Assembly: GCF_029945925.1 (NCBI RefSeq)
Contig: NZ_JAQSDN010000044.1
Span: 124,001 to 188,000, forward strand
Source: Polaromonas sp.
Lineage (GTDB): Bacteria > Pseudomonadota > Gammaproteobacteria > Burkholderiales > Burkholderiaceae_C
Length of the DNA: 64,000 nucleotides
Reading direction: 5' to 3'
The position numbers were made by a program, and so were the translations under genes. Shown here one piece after another: positions 43,304 to 51,864 of the stretch (the stretch's first letter is position 1; each line of letters starts with the position of its first letter). The notes beneath the pieces are model-generated. The model was not told where the DNA came from, made no database searches, and was given only the letters and a program-made list of their open reading frames with translations.

Positions 43304-44659
43304 TCACCCCTCGTCCGGGTCCCTGTCCATCGGAATCAGCCGCGCCGAGTCAAGCTCCGGCAAGGCCTCGACGTTGCGCAGGGCCTTGCCCATGACCCGG
43401 CTGCGCTGCTCGGCACTGCTCAGCGTATTGAGCACGGTTTCCGTCTGCGACTTGACCTTGGCCAGCACGTCGCCGAACTTGCCGAATTCGGTCTTGACGG
43501 CGCCCAGCACCTGCCAGACTTCGCTCGATCGTTTTTCCAGCGCCAAGGTCCGAAAACCCATCTGCAGCGAGTTCAGCATCGCCAGCAAGGTGGTCGGGCC
43601 GGCCAGCGTGACGCGGTGCTCGCGCTGCAGCACCTCCATCAGGCCGGGCCGGCGCAGGACTTCCGCATACAGGCCCTCGGTCGGCAAAAACAGGATGGCA
43701 AAGTCCGTCGTGTAAGGCGGCTCGATGTATTTTTCCGAGATCGACCTGGCCTCCATGCGGATGCGCACTTCCAGCGCCTTGCCCGCCACTTCGGCGCCAA
43801 GCACGTCGGCGCGCTGCTGGGCATCGAGCAGGCGCTCGTAGTCTTCGTTGGGAAACTTCGCGTCGATCGGCAGCCAGACAGGATCGCCATTGTCCGAGCG
43901 GCCAGGCAGCCGGATCGCAAAGTCCACCGGATTTTTGCCGCCGCGGCGGGTGATGACCTGCGCCGCGTACTGATCGACCGTGAACACCTGCTCAAGCAGG
44001 GCCGACAGCTGTGCCTCGCCAAAGATGCCGCGCGCCTTGACGTTGGTCAGCAGATGCTTGAGGTCGCCCACGCCCTGGGCCAGCGTCTGCATTTCGCCCA
44101 GGCCCTTGTGCACCTGCTCGAGCCGGTCGGCCACCTGTTTGAAACTTTCTCCCAAGCGTGTTTCGAGGGTGGTCTGGAGTTTTTCGTCCACCGTCTGGCG
44201 CATTTCGTCGAGCTTGGCCGAGTTGGTCTGCTGCAGCTGCGCGAGCTGTTTCTCCAGCGTTTCCCGGACTTCCCCCATGCGCCGCGCGTTCGATTCGCTG
44301 ACGGACTGGAGCTGCGTGGTCAGGGTGTCGGACAGGGTTTTCTGCAGCAGCGTCAGTTGCTGGGAAAACGAGTCGATCTGCGCATTCTGCGTGCGGATGG
44401 CCTCGGCGCTTTGCTGCACCAGGGTTTGCTGGAAGGTGGCAAAACTCGTCGCCAGCTCCTGGCGGCTTGCGCGCGAGCTGTCGCCGATTTCCCGCCGCAG
44501 TTCACGCTCGAGCTTGTCGTTCCCGGCGGCCAGGCCGGCGAGCAGCTCTTCGCGGCCACTCTCGGCCGGCTTGCGCAGCAACAGCCAGAGCAGAAGGAGC
44601 AGGACCAGCAGCAGCGCCGCGAGGACCAGCCAGGCTTGCAAGGGGTTCATCAGTGCCAT
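43304..44659 (-). CDS. rmuC: RmuC, DNA recombination-limiting protein
   Basis: 451 residues. N-terminal membrane anchor (LVLAALLLVLLLLLWLLL), a long coiled coil (residues ~35-190), and the RmuC nuclease-like core (FGEAQLSALLEQVFTVDQYAAQVITRRGGKNPVDFAIRLPG...WLPIDAKFPNEDYERLLDAQ, then YTTDFAILFLPTEGLYAEVLRRPG). RmuC limits rearrangements between inverted repeats. Full length. Abuts the hydroxyacid dehydrogenase gene (stop-to-start with no gap). Confidence 0.93.
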   Translation of the reverse strand: MALMNPLQAWLVLAALLLVLLLLLWLLLRKPAESGREELLAGLAAGNDKLERELRREIGDSSRASRQELATSFATFQQTLVQQSAEAIRTQNAQIDSFSQQLTLLQKTLSDTLTTQLQSVSESNARRMGEVRETLEKQLAQLQQTNSAKLDEMRQTVDEKLQTTLETRLGESFKQVADRLEQVHKGLGEMQTLAQGVGDLKHLLTNVKARGIFGEAQLSALLEQVFTVDQYAAQVITRRGGKNPVDFAIRLPGRSDNGDPVWLPIDAKFPNEDYERLLDAQQRADVLGAEVAGKALEVRIRMEARSISEKYIEPPYTTDFAILFLPTEGLYAEVLRRPGLMEVLQREHRVTLAGPTTLLAMLNSLQMGFRTLALEKRSSEVWQVLGAVKTEFGKFGDVLAKVKSQTETVLNTLSSAEQRSRVMGKALRNVEALPELDSARLIPMDRDPDEG

Positions 44660-45646
44660 TTATTTCGTAGCGAGGACCGCAGGATTCAAGGGCGTCAACG
44701 GCTTTTTATCCTTGAAGAATCCGATCAGGTTGTCAGCCGCCAGCATGGCCATGGCCATGCGGGTGGGCACCGTGGCACTGGCAATGTGGGGCGTCAGCAC
44801 AACGTTGGGCACCGTCAACAGGTCGGGATGCACCGCGGGTTCGCCCTCAAACACATCAAGGCCCGCTGCGGCAATGCGCCTGTCGCGCAGCGCTGCAGCC
44901 AGCGCGGCATCGTCCACAATGCCGCCGCGCGCAATGTTGACCAGCGTCGCCGTCGGTTTCATCAGCGCCAGCTCGGCAGCGCCTATGGTGTGGTGCGAGG
45001 CCGGTGAATACGGCAACACCAGCACCACATGGTCGGCCGTCCGGAGCAGCTCTTCCTTGCTGACGTAACCCGCCTTGCACTCGGCTTCCAGCGCAGCGTC
45101 CAGCCGGGAGCGGTTGTGGTAAATCACCTTCATGCCAAAGCCGTGAGCGCCGCGCCTGGCAATGCCCTGCCCGATGCGACCCATGCCCAGCACGCCCAGC
45201 GTGCTGCCGTGGATGTCGGAGCCGGCAAACATGTCGTAGCTCCACTTGCTCCACTTCCCGGCACGCAGGTAATGTTCGCTTTCGGTGATGCGTCGGGCCG
45301 TGGCCATCAGCAGCGCAAAACCGAAGTCGGCGGTGGTTTCGGTCAACACATCGGGTGCGTTGGTGGCCAGCACACCAGCCGCCGTCATGGCATCGATGTC
45401 GAAGTTGTTGTAACCCACGGGCATGTTGGCGCAGATCTTCAGTGTCGGGCAGGCGGCCAGCACGTCGGCGTCGATGCGGTCGCCACCGGTGGTGAAGGCC
45501 CCGTCCATGCCGCGCAGCTTGTCGATCAGTTGGTCTTTCGACCAGGTTTCGTCTGCCTGGTTGGCATGCACCTCGAAGTGCTGCTGCAAATGTGTGATGA
45601 CTTCAGGAAAGATGGCGCGGGCGACGAGAATGTTGGGTTTGCTCAT
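44660..45646 (-). CDS. D-isomer 2-hydroxyacid dehydrogenase (glyoxylate/hydroxypyruvate reductase type)
   Basis: 328 residues. NAD(P)-binding loop GVLGMGRIGQGIARR, active-site Arg in VNIARGGIVDDAAL, Glu in GLDVFEGEP and His in LTPHIASAT, all in the right order for GhrB/GyaR. The substrate-binding N-domain is complete. It likely reduces glyoxylate or hydroxypyruvate. It ends directly against rmuC; the IS element begins 45 bp upstream of its start, so its native promoter may be altered. Confidence 0.9.
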   Translation of the reverse strand: MSKPNILVARAIFPEVITHLQQHFEVHANQADETWSKDQLIDKLRGMDGAFTTGGDRIDADVLAACPTLKICANMPVGYNNFDIDAMTAAGVLATNAPDVLTETTADFGFALLMATARRITESEHYLRAGKWSKWSYDMFAGSDIHGSTLGVLGMGRIGQGIARRGAHGFGMKVIYHNRSRLDAALEAECKAGYVSKEELLRTADHVVLVLPYSPASHHTIGAAELALMKPTATLVNIARGGIVDDAALAAALRDRRIAAAGLDVFEGEPAVHPDLLTVPNVVLTPHIASATVPTRMAMAMLAADNLIGFFKDKKPLTPLNPAVLATK

Positions 45647-45681
45647 GGGGTTTCTTCAATGTGTTGAAAGGAAATTTACCG

Positions 45682-45690
45682 GAACCAGAT
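45682..45690 (+). repeat. Left target-site duplication of the IS4 element
   Basis: GAACCAGAT, identical to the 9 bases at 47020-47028 on the other side of the insertion. Confidence 0.85.
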
Positions 45691-47019
45691 CAGTAGTGTC
45701 CCAACGTTTGCATATCAGGACGTCGTAAGTTAATGATTTACTTGTTGAATTTGGTGTTTCAGTCTGGTCTCGATTTGAACGTTGAAAGCCAGACTGTCGG
45801 TTTTTTGCGGGTTTTCGCCCCAAACCGCCATGCACCAAGGCAAGCTCGTATTTGCGCAACTCATGCTCTACCTGCCACTGAGCACGTTTCGGCGCTGTGT
45901 GGCCGATCATCGGGGCGAACACAAGGTCAAGGACTTCTCTTGTCTGGATCAGTTCTTCGCCATGGCCTTCGCCCAGCTGACCTACCGCGAGTCCTTGCGC
46001 GACATCGAAGTCAACCTGCGTGCACAGGCCCGTCGGCTGTACCACATGGGGTTTCGCTGCCAGACGATTTCGCGCAACACCTTGGCCAATGCGAATGCCA
46101 CACGCCCGTGGCAAATCTATGCGGACTTCGCCCAACACCTGATTGGCCTGGCGCGACCTCTGTACGCCATGGAGCCGTTTGGACTGGAGCTCGACGCGGC
46201 GGTCTACGCCTTCGACGCCAGCACCATCGACCTGTGCCTGTCGGTATTTGCCTGGGCGCCATTTCGTTCGACCAAGGCTGCGATCAAGCTGCATACGCTG
46301 CTGGACTTGAGAGGCAATATCCCCAGTTTCATTCACATCACCGACGGCAAGACGCACGAGGTCAATGTGATGGACGATTTGGTGCTGGAGCCAGGGGCGT
46401 TCTATTTGATGGATCGGGGCTATCTGGATTTCGCCCGCCTGTTCGTGATTCACGAGGCGCAGGCCTTCTTTGTGACCCGCGCCAAGAGCAACACCAAATT
46501 CAAGCGACGCTACTCGCACCCGGTGGACCGGATCAATACGACGGTGATCTGCGATCAGACCGGCGTGCTGACGACGTATTCTTCGAGCAAGGACTATCCC
46601 ACGACGCTGCGTCGGGTGGTGGTCAAGGACGAAACGGGCAAGCGCCTGGTTTTTCTGACCAACAACTTTGCCTTGAAGCCGCAATTGATCGCCGACTTGT
46701 ATCGCCAGCGCTGGCAGGTGGAGTTGTTCTTCAAATGGATCAAGCAGCACTTGCGCATCAAGGTGTTCTTTGGCACCAGCGAGAACGCGGTGAAGACGCA
46801 GATCTGGATTGCCATATCGACCTACCTCTTGATCGCCATTGCGAATAAGCGTTTGCATCTGGATCATCACAGCCTGTATGAAATCCTACAAATCCTGAGT
46901 CTGTCCATGTTTGAAACAATCCCTATAAATCAACTACTTACGCCACCCTCGACAAATTCAGAGTCGGATTTCGAGCCCAATCAGCTCGTTCTCCTCTGAA
47001 GAACGTTGGGACACTACTG
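45691..47019 (+). mobile_element. Complete IS4-family insertion sequence, 1329 bp
   Basis: Terminal inverted repeats are perfect over 18 bases: CAGTAGTGTCCCAACGTT at 45691 and its complement ending at 47019. It is flanked by a 9-bp direct duplication (GAACCAGAT) and contains one intact transposase gene. Ends and transposase type fit the ISPepr1-like group of IS4. The perfect ends, exact duplication and intact gene point to a recent insertion. The target was the last codons of an antiporter gene. Confidence 0.95.
45830..46999 (+). CDS. IS4-family DDE transposase
   Basis: 389 residues from ATG 45830 ([16 protein letters not shown]); a TTG at 45782 is also open. Catalytic residues: D in [12 protein letters not shown] in [13 protein letters not shown], and E in the YREK signature [15 protein letters not shown] (Y-x2-R-x3-E-x6-K). 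Full length and undamaged, so probably active. Confidence 0.95.
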   Translation: MHQGKLVFAQLMLYLPLSTFRRCVADHRGEHKVKDFSCLDQFFAMAFAQLTYRESLRDIEVNLRAQARRLYHMGFRCQTISRNTLANANATRPWQIYADFAQHLIGLARPLYAMEPFGLELDAAVYAFDASTIDLCLSVFAWAPFRSTKAAIKLHTLLDLRGNIPSFIHITDGKTHEVNVMDDLVLEPGAFYLMDRGYLDFARLFVIHEAQAFFVTRAKSNTKFKRRYSHPVDRINTTVICDQTGVLTTYSSSKDYPTTLRRVVVKDETGKRLVFLTNNFALKPQLIADLYRQRWQVELFFKWIKQHLRIKVFFGTSENAVKTQIWIAISTYLLIAIANKRLHLDHHSLYEILQILSLSMFETIPINQLLTPPSTNSESDFEPNQLVLL

Positions 47020-47028
47020 GAACCAGAT
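47020..47028 (+). repeat. Right target-site duplication of the IS4 element
   Basis: GAACCAGAT, the second copy of the duplication at 45682-45690. Confidence 0.85.
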
Positions 47029-47509
47029 GAAAGTCATGACGATGAACAGCGGGATCAGCACCACGCCCGACCAGGCCATGTAGCCGAAGAAACTCAGGCA
47101 TCCTGACGCCGCGGTCTTCGGCAATGGCCTTGACCATCAGGTTGGGCGCGTTGCCGATGTAGGTGTTGGCGCCCATGAACACCGAACCGGCCGAGATGGC
47201 TGCCAGCGTCGGTGCCAGTGTGGTCATCAGGGTGGCGGGGTCGCCGCCTGCCGTGCCCGCCAGTGCCGGGCCGAACAGCACGGCGAAGGGCAGGAAAAAC
47301 GCCAGGGTCCAGGCCGCCGACACCTTGCCGAAATGGTGGTGCCAGAACGATGGAAGCAGCAGCGGCATCACGGCGATCGACAGCAGCAGGCCCGCAAACG
47401 GAATGCCCCAGAGCGGCGACAGCAGGCTGCCGTCAAAGCCCGCCGCCATGGCCCAGCCAGGCAGAATGGACAACAAGGCCGCCAGCGCGAGCCAGCGCAG
47501 TTTTCTCAT
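47020..47509 (-). pseudogene. Decayed Na+/H+ antiporter-type gene with internal deletion, frameshift and IS insertion
   Basis: The minus-strand frame from ATG 47509 gives a signal/first helix ([18 protein letters not shown]) and [32 protein letters not shown], the N-terminus of a large ion transporter (expected ~450 residues). After ~90 residues it jumps to [47 protein letters not shown], the family's C-terminus, so the middle ~300 residues are missing. Then one extra base in GAGTTTCTTCGGC shifts the frame; the other frame restores [21 protein letters not shown]. The IS sits in the penultimate codon of that ancestral frame, whose stop is at 45677-45679. Clearly non-functional. Confidence 0.85.
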
Positions 47510-47589
47510 GAGGTCTCCTGTTTTTTTAGGTGCGGCCGGACGGCTGCCTGCGCCCACATGCGGCCGCGCACGCCCGCGTATTTTCCATC

Positions 47590-48783
47590 TCATGCAATGT
47601 CAAAAACCTGACGCAGGTAAGCCAGGTATTTCTCGTCATCACACATGTTCTTCGACGGCGTGTCGGATAATTTGGCTACCGGCTGGCCGTTGCAGCGCAC
47701 CATCTTGATGACGATCTGCAGGGGTTCATAGCCCAGATCATTGGTCAGGTTGGTGCCGATGCCGAAAGCGAGCTGGCAGCGGTCCCGGAACTGCTGGTAC
47801 AGCTCGATGGTGCGCGGCACCGTCAGGGCATCACTGAAAATCAGCGTCTTGGTCCTGGGGTCGACCCGGTTCTTGCGGTAGTGCTCGATCAGGCGCTCGC
47901 CCCAGGCGAACGGGTCGCCGCTGTCGTGACGCGCGCCGTCGAACAGCTTGCAAAAATAGAGGTCGAAGTCGCGCAGGAAGGCGCTCATGCCATACACATC
48001 GCTGAGCGCAATGCCGAGGTCGCCGCGGTACTCCTTGGCCCAGGACTCGAAGCCGAACACCTGGCTGTCGCGCAGACGCGGACCCAGGGCCTGGCAGGCC
48101 TGCAGGTACTCGTGCGCCATGGTGCCCAGCGGCGTCAGGCCCAGCTTCATGGCAAACAGCACATTGCTGGTACCGGCAAACTGGCCGGCACTGCCGGCGC
48201 CCAGGCGTGCAATCAGCGTGCGCAGCACTTCTTCGTGCCAGGCCTGGCCAAAGCGGCGGCGAGTGCCGTAGTCGGCGATCTTCAGGGTGGTCAGGCCTTC
48301 GGCCTTCAACAGCCCGATCTTGGCGTCCAGGCGCTTGCGCCCTTCCATCACGTCGGCGAGCTTTTGCGTGTTGCGGAAATAGACCTCGTTGATGATGGCC
48401 AGCACCGGGATCTCGAACAGGATGGTGTGCAACCACGGCCCTTCGATCACGACCTCGATTTCGCCCGAGGGCAAGGCCTTGACGCTGACGTATTTTTCGT
48501 TGAGGTGAAACAGCCCCAGGAAATCGACAAAATCGCTCTTGATGAAACGCATGCCGCGCAAGTAGGCGAGTTCGGCATCCTGGAAGTGCAGGCCGCACAA
48601 GGCGCGGATTTCCTCCCGGATTTCACTGACATAAGGCGCCAGGTCGCTCACGCCAGGCGCGCCGGCGTTGCGGCACTTGAAGCGGTACTCGACCTGCGCA
48701 CCGGGAAACTGGTGCAGCACGACCTGCATCATCGTGAACTTGTAGAGATCGGTGTCCAGCAGGCTGGTGATGATCATGGGCAT
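47590..48783 (-). CDS. pncB: Nicotinate phosphoribosyltransferase
   Basis: 397 residues, normal PncB length. [14 protein letters not shown] at the N-terminus, [20 protein letters not shown] with the phosphorylatable-histidine region, GTSNVLFA, and [15 protein letters not shown] in the PRPP site. It salvages nicotinate into the NAD pathway. Single gene. Confidence 0.95.
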   Translation of the reverse strand: MPMIITSLLDTDLYKFTMMQVVLHQFPGAQVEYRFKCRNAGAPGVSDLAPYVSEIREEIRALCGLHFQDAELAYLRGMRFIKSDFVDFLGLFHLNEKYVSVKALPSGEIEVVIEGPWLHTILFEIPVLAIINEVYFRNTQKLADVMEGRKRLDAKIGLLKAEGLTTLKIADYGTRRRFGQAWHEEVLRTLIARLGAGSAGQFAGTSNVLFAMKLGLTPLGTMAHEYLQACQALGPRLRDSQVFGFESWAKEYRGDLGIALSDVYGMSAFLRDFDLYFCKLFDGARHDSGDPFAWGERLIEHYRKNRVDPRTKTLIFSDALTVPRTIELYQQFRDRCQLAFGIGTNLTNDLGYEPLQIVIKMVRCNGQPVAKLSDTPSKNMCDDEKYLAYLRQVFDIA

Positions 48784-48805
48784 TTCCGTAAATTCATTTT
48801 TCGGG

Positions 48806-48890
48806 CGAGTTGCGGCGTTGCGCGGTGCTCGGAATCCTCATGCACCCAAGTGCATTCCGGTATCCTCCGCGCCGCGCGCCTCGCACTTCA
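48806..48890. repeat. REP-like intergenic repeat with a hairpin
   Basis: The stretch from GCGAGTTGCGGCGTTG to CGCCTCGCACTT has a hairpin core ATGCAC-CCAA-GTGCAT (48840-48855). It resembles an intergenic repeat I have seen in many beta- and gammaproteobacterial chromosomes (memory; copy number in this genome unknown). Confidence 0.5.
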
Positions 48891-48944
48891 TCCCAAAAAA
48901 CTGAGTTTCTGGAAGTGCCCAGGCCGCGTGGAATCACAGAATAC

Positions 48945-49289
48945 TCAGCCCAGAAAATCGACTTCGAACAGCAGCGTGGCGTTGGGCGGAATCACGCCGC
49001 CCGCGCCGCGTGCACCGTAACCGAGCTCGGCCGGAATGACGAGACGGCGCGTGCCGCCCACCGACATGCCCTGCACGCCTTCATCCCAGCCCTTGATGAC
49101 CTGGCCGGCACCGAGCGAAAACTCGAAAGGCTGGCCGCGGTCCTTGCTGGAGTCGAACTTGGCGCCCTGCACGCCGTCGTTGTAGAGCCAGCCGGTGTAA
49201 TGCACCTTGACGTTCTGGCCGGCCTTGGCGATCGCGCCTGTGCCCAACACAGTGTCTTCGTACTGCAGGCCGGAGGGAGTGGTGTTCAT
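48945..49289 (-). CDS. FKBP-type peptidyl-prolyl isomerase
   Basis: 114 residues, start ATG 49289 (MNTTPSGLQYEDTVLG). One complete FKBP domain: VKVHYTGWLYN, FDSSKDRGQPFEFSLGAGQVIKGWDEGVQGM, LVIPAELGYGARGAGGVIPPNATLLFEVDFLG. All rotamase-pocket aromatic residues are visible. No signal peptide, so it is cytoplasmic. Probably a general folding aid. Confidence 0.93.
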   Translation of the reverse strand: MNTTPSGLQYEDTVLGTGAIAKAGQNVKVHYTGWLYNDGVQGAKFDSSKDRGQPFEFSLGAGQVIKGWDEGVQGMSVGGTRRLVIPAELGYGARGAGGVIPPNATLLFEVDFLG

Positions 49290-49480
49290 AGGGGGCTTTC
49301 TGTAAAAAATGGAAACGACGCTGTTTGGCGCCAACCCCTGACTTTACCGCGAAGCCGGGGCGGGCTGTGGCGGCAAGCGGCTGCAGCATTCAGAAGTTGC
49401 CCCGGCATGAGGGTATTGCCGGGCAAATGCCGCGCACCGCAAGGGACATGTTTTTTCGCGCAAATTCACGCTATCCTTGA

Positions 49481-49503
49481 CTGGTATTTCACCAACATAC
49501 CAG
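49481..49503. promoter_or_regulatory. Inverted repeat just before the GntR gene
   Basis: CTGGTAT (49481-49487), nine bases, ATACCAG (49497-49503): perfect 7-bp arms ending 4 bases before the gntR ATG. Suits an autoregulatory site for the GntR/FadR-type repressor. Confidence 0.55.
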
Positions 49504-49507
49504 CGAT

Positions 49508-50188
49508 ATGCACAAGAATTTGAACTTCACCAACGAGACCACCTTGGTGGACAGAGCGCGCAGGGAACTGGAAAGACGTTTTGTTACCCTCCTGCTGCCC
49601 CCGGGTTCTGTCTGGACCGAGGGTTCCCTGAGCGAACTACTCGATATCGGCAGGACGCCAGTTCGCGAAGCCGTCGCCGGCATGGCCATGGACGGGCTCG
49701 TGACCGTGATTCGGCGCGCAGGTATCGTGGTAACCGAAATCTCGGTCGAGGACCAGATGGCGGTGCTCGACGCCCGGCGGGTGCTGGAAAAGCTGGTGTC
49801 CATCCGTGCATCGGTTCGGTGTACCGACGACGAACGCAACCAACTGCTGGAGATGGCGGACGGCATACAGCAGGCTGGAGAGACGCAACAGGTCGAGGAT
49901 TATTTGCAGTTCCACTTCCAGATCAAGCGTTTTGTAGCTCAGTGCGCCCGCAACAAGTTTGCCGAACGCGCCCTGCGCCCCTTGCACACACTGTCCCAGC
50001 GTTTTTATTTTGCCCATCACCGAGCGTTCAACAACCTCCCCGTGGTGGGCCCCGCACACGCCGCATTGACCCGGGCCATCGTTGCCCGCGACGAAGCGCA
50101 GGTGGCGCGCCAGTGCGACCATGTCAGCGACATCGCCGACCAGTTCACGCGGGATTTGCTGGGCACCCGAGACAACATTAAAGCCTAG
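49508..50188 (+). CDS. GntR-family (FCD) transcriptional regulator
   Basis: 226 residues. N-terminal GntR winged helix (LVDRARRELERRFVTLLLPPGSVWTEGSLSELLDIGRTPVREAVAGMAMDGLVTV) and an FCD effector domain with EDQMAVLDARRVLEKLVSIRASVRC and histidines (FHFQIKRFV, H... CDHVSDIADQF) that bind a metal and a carboxylic-acid ligand. It heads the TRAP/CoA catabolic cluster and most likely responds to the imported acid. Confidence 0.9.
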   Translation: MHKNLNFTNETTLVDRARRELERRFVTLLLPPGSVWTEGSLSELLDIGRTPVREAVAGMAMDGLVTVIRRAGIVVTEISVEDQMAVLDARRVLEKLVSIRASVRCTDDERNQLLEMADGIQQAGETQQVEDYLQFHFQIKRFVAQCARNKFAERALRPLHTLSQRFYFAHHRAFNNLPVVGPAHAALTRAIVARDEAQVARQCDHVSDIADQFTRDLLGTRDNIKA

Positions 50189-50233
50189 TGAAAACCCTGT
50201 AGTTTTTTTTTGGCACTGTAATATATTACTGAT

Positions 50234-50253
50234 ATTGGTTCAAATATACCAAT
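50234..50253. promoter_or_regulatory. Inverted repeat upstream of dctP
   Basis: ATTGGT (50234-50239), eight bases, ACCAAT (50248-50253). It lies 40 bases before the dctP ATG and shares the TGGT...ACCA arms with the site before gntR, though the spacing differs. Candidate second GntR operator. Confidence 0.5.
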
Positions 50254-50293
50254 GATGATCCGCGTTCTTTTACCTTCAACCCAGGAGACAACA

Positions 50294-51334
50294 ATGACCA
50301 CATTTAATCGACGCAAGGTGCTGCAGGCGGTTGCCGCGTCTTCCACTGCGCTGATTGCCGGCATGCCCGCGATCGTTCTCGGCCAGAAAGCGACCAAATG
50401 GCGGGTGCAGACCCTCTGGGGTGCTGGCGAAGACACCTTCAAATATTTCGAGGAATTTGCCGATAAGGTGAAGGTCAATACAGGCGGCCGGCTTGAGATT
50501 CAGACCTTTGCGGCCGGCGCGGTCGTGGGCGCCTTCGAGACCCTGGACGCCGTCAGCCAGAACGTGCTGCAAGGGCAATCCACCTATCCTGGTTACTGGG
50601 CAGGCAAGGAGCCGGCATTGGCCGTCATCGGCGACTTCGCCTTCGGCTACCGAACGCCTGAGCAGCAAAACCGCTGGTTGTACGAAAGAGGCGGCATGGA
50701 CATGCTGCGCAAGGCCTACCAGCGCTTCAACGCCTACACCGTGGGCGCCACCTGGTGGGGCGTGGAATCCCTCACGTCGAAAAAGCCGATCCGCCGCCCC
50801 GAAGACTTCAAGGGTATCAAACACCGTGGCGCGCAAGGCATTGCAGCTGAAACCATCGCCAAGATGGGCGCATCCATCGTGGTTCTGCCCGGCGGCGAAG
50901 CCTACTCGGCCCTCGAGAAAGGCATCGTAGACAGCGTGGACTGGTCAACGCTGTCGGTCAATGCCAAGGTCGGTTTCTTCGAAGTCGCCAAGTACGCAAC
51001 CTTCCCTGGTTTTCATTCAATGCCCATTCAGGATTTCACCGTCAACACCAGCGCATGGAAAAGCCTGCCGGACGATGTCAAGCAGATCCTGGATCGCACC
51101 TGGCGCGAATTTTCCACCACCCAGGTCGCCCGCATTGCCGATAACGACAAACGCGTAGCGGAAGAAGTCAAAAAGAAAGGCGTTGAACTGGTCGCTTGGT
51201 CGGACGCCGACCTCACACGTGCGCGCCAGATTGCACAGGGTGTCGTTGATGAGTGGGCCGCCAAGGGCGCGCTCGCCAAACAGGCTGCCGACTCCCAGCG
51301 CGCGTTCCTGCGTGAACTGAAGCTACTGGCCTGA
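50294..51334 (+). CDS. dctP: TRAP transporter substrate-binding protein (DctP family)
   Basis: 346 residues. A twin-arginine-like start (FNRRKVLQAVAASSTALIAGMPAIVLG) is the signal peptide; the mature protein has the two-lobe DctP fold, with the conserved Arg in FKGIKHRG and the hinge GGEAYSALEKGIVDSVDWS. It captures an organic acid in the periplasm. Preceded by CAGGAGA; five bases before dctQ. Confidence 0.93.
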   Translation: MTTFNRRKVLQAVAASSTALIAGMPAIVLGQKATKWRVQTLWGAGEDTFKYFEEFADKVKVNTGGRLEIQTFAAGAVVGAFETLDAVSQNVLQGQSTYPGYWAGKEPALAVIGDFAFGYRTPEQQNRWLYERGGMDMLRKAYQRFNAYTVGATWWGVESLTSKKPIRRPEDFKGIKHRGAQGIAAETIAKMGASIVVLPGGEAYSALEKGIVDSVDWSTLSVNAKVGFFEVAKYATFPGFHSMPIQDFTVNTSAWKSLPDDVKQILDRTWREFSTTQVARIADNDKRVAEEVKKKGVELVAWSDADLTRARQIAQGVVDEWAAKGALAKQAADSQRAFLRELKLLA

Positions 51335-51339
51335 GAAGC

Positions 51340-51864
51340 ATGAACCACTATGTCCGTTTCGTTGGGCATGTGAACGAATGGGTAGGCCGGATTTCCGGCC
51401 TGCTCATCGTCGCCGTTGTTCTCATCATCCTCAAAGAAGTCATAGGCCGGGGCGTGTTCAACGCGCCCTCACTGTGGGCCGACGAGTCCATGACCTACCT
51501 GGCCGGCATGGCCTATGCGCTGGGCGGCGGCTTCACCCTGCTGCATCGCAAGCATGTGATCGTCGATCTGGTGTACCAGCCCATCGCCGACCGCGGCGGC
51601 AATCTTAAAAAGGTCGTCGACGTCATCGCCTTCGGCCTGTTTTCGATCTATTGCCTGACGCTGGTCTATTTCGGATGGGAGCTGGCCATCGCCTCGATTC
51701 GCGAACACGAGGGAAGCGGCACGCTCTGGAATCCGGCCCTGTGGCCCGTCAAGCTGGCCATCCCGGTCGCAGGCGCCCTGCTGTTGCTGCAAGGCTTCGC
51801 CAATCTGCTGGTCGACCTCGGCCTTGCCTCAAAACCCGCTCCGGAAACCGACCATGGCCGTTGA
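51340..51864 (+). CDS. dctQ: TRAP transporter small membrane subunit (DctQ)
   Basis: 174 residues with four membrane helices (GLLIVAVVLIILKEV, ESMTYLAGMAYALGGGFTLLHRKHVIVDL, IAFGLFSIYCLTLVYFGWEL, LAIPVAGALLLLQGFANLLVDLG). The HRKHVIVDL pattern after helix 2 is typical. Stop overlaps dctM start by 11 bases. Confidence 0.93.
   Translation: MNHYVRFVGHVNEWVGRISGLLIVAVVLIILKEVIGRGVFNAPSLWADESMTYLAGMAYALGGGFTLLHRKHVIVDLVYQPIADRGGNLKKVVDVIAFGLFSIYCLTLVYFGWELAIASIREHEGSGTLWNPALWPVKLAIPVAGALLLLQGFANLLVDLGLASKPAPETDHGR

Noticed and set aside
43208..45007. 599-codon plus-strand frame
   Set aside because: It is antisense to rmuC and part of the hydroxyacid dehydrogenase gene, both of which have clear family motifs; the product is low-complexity His/Gln/Arg-rich text.
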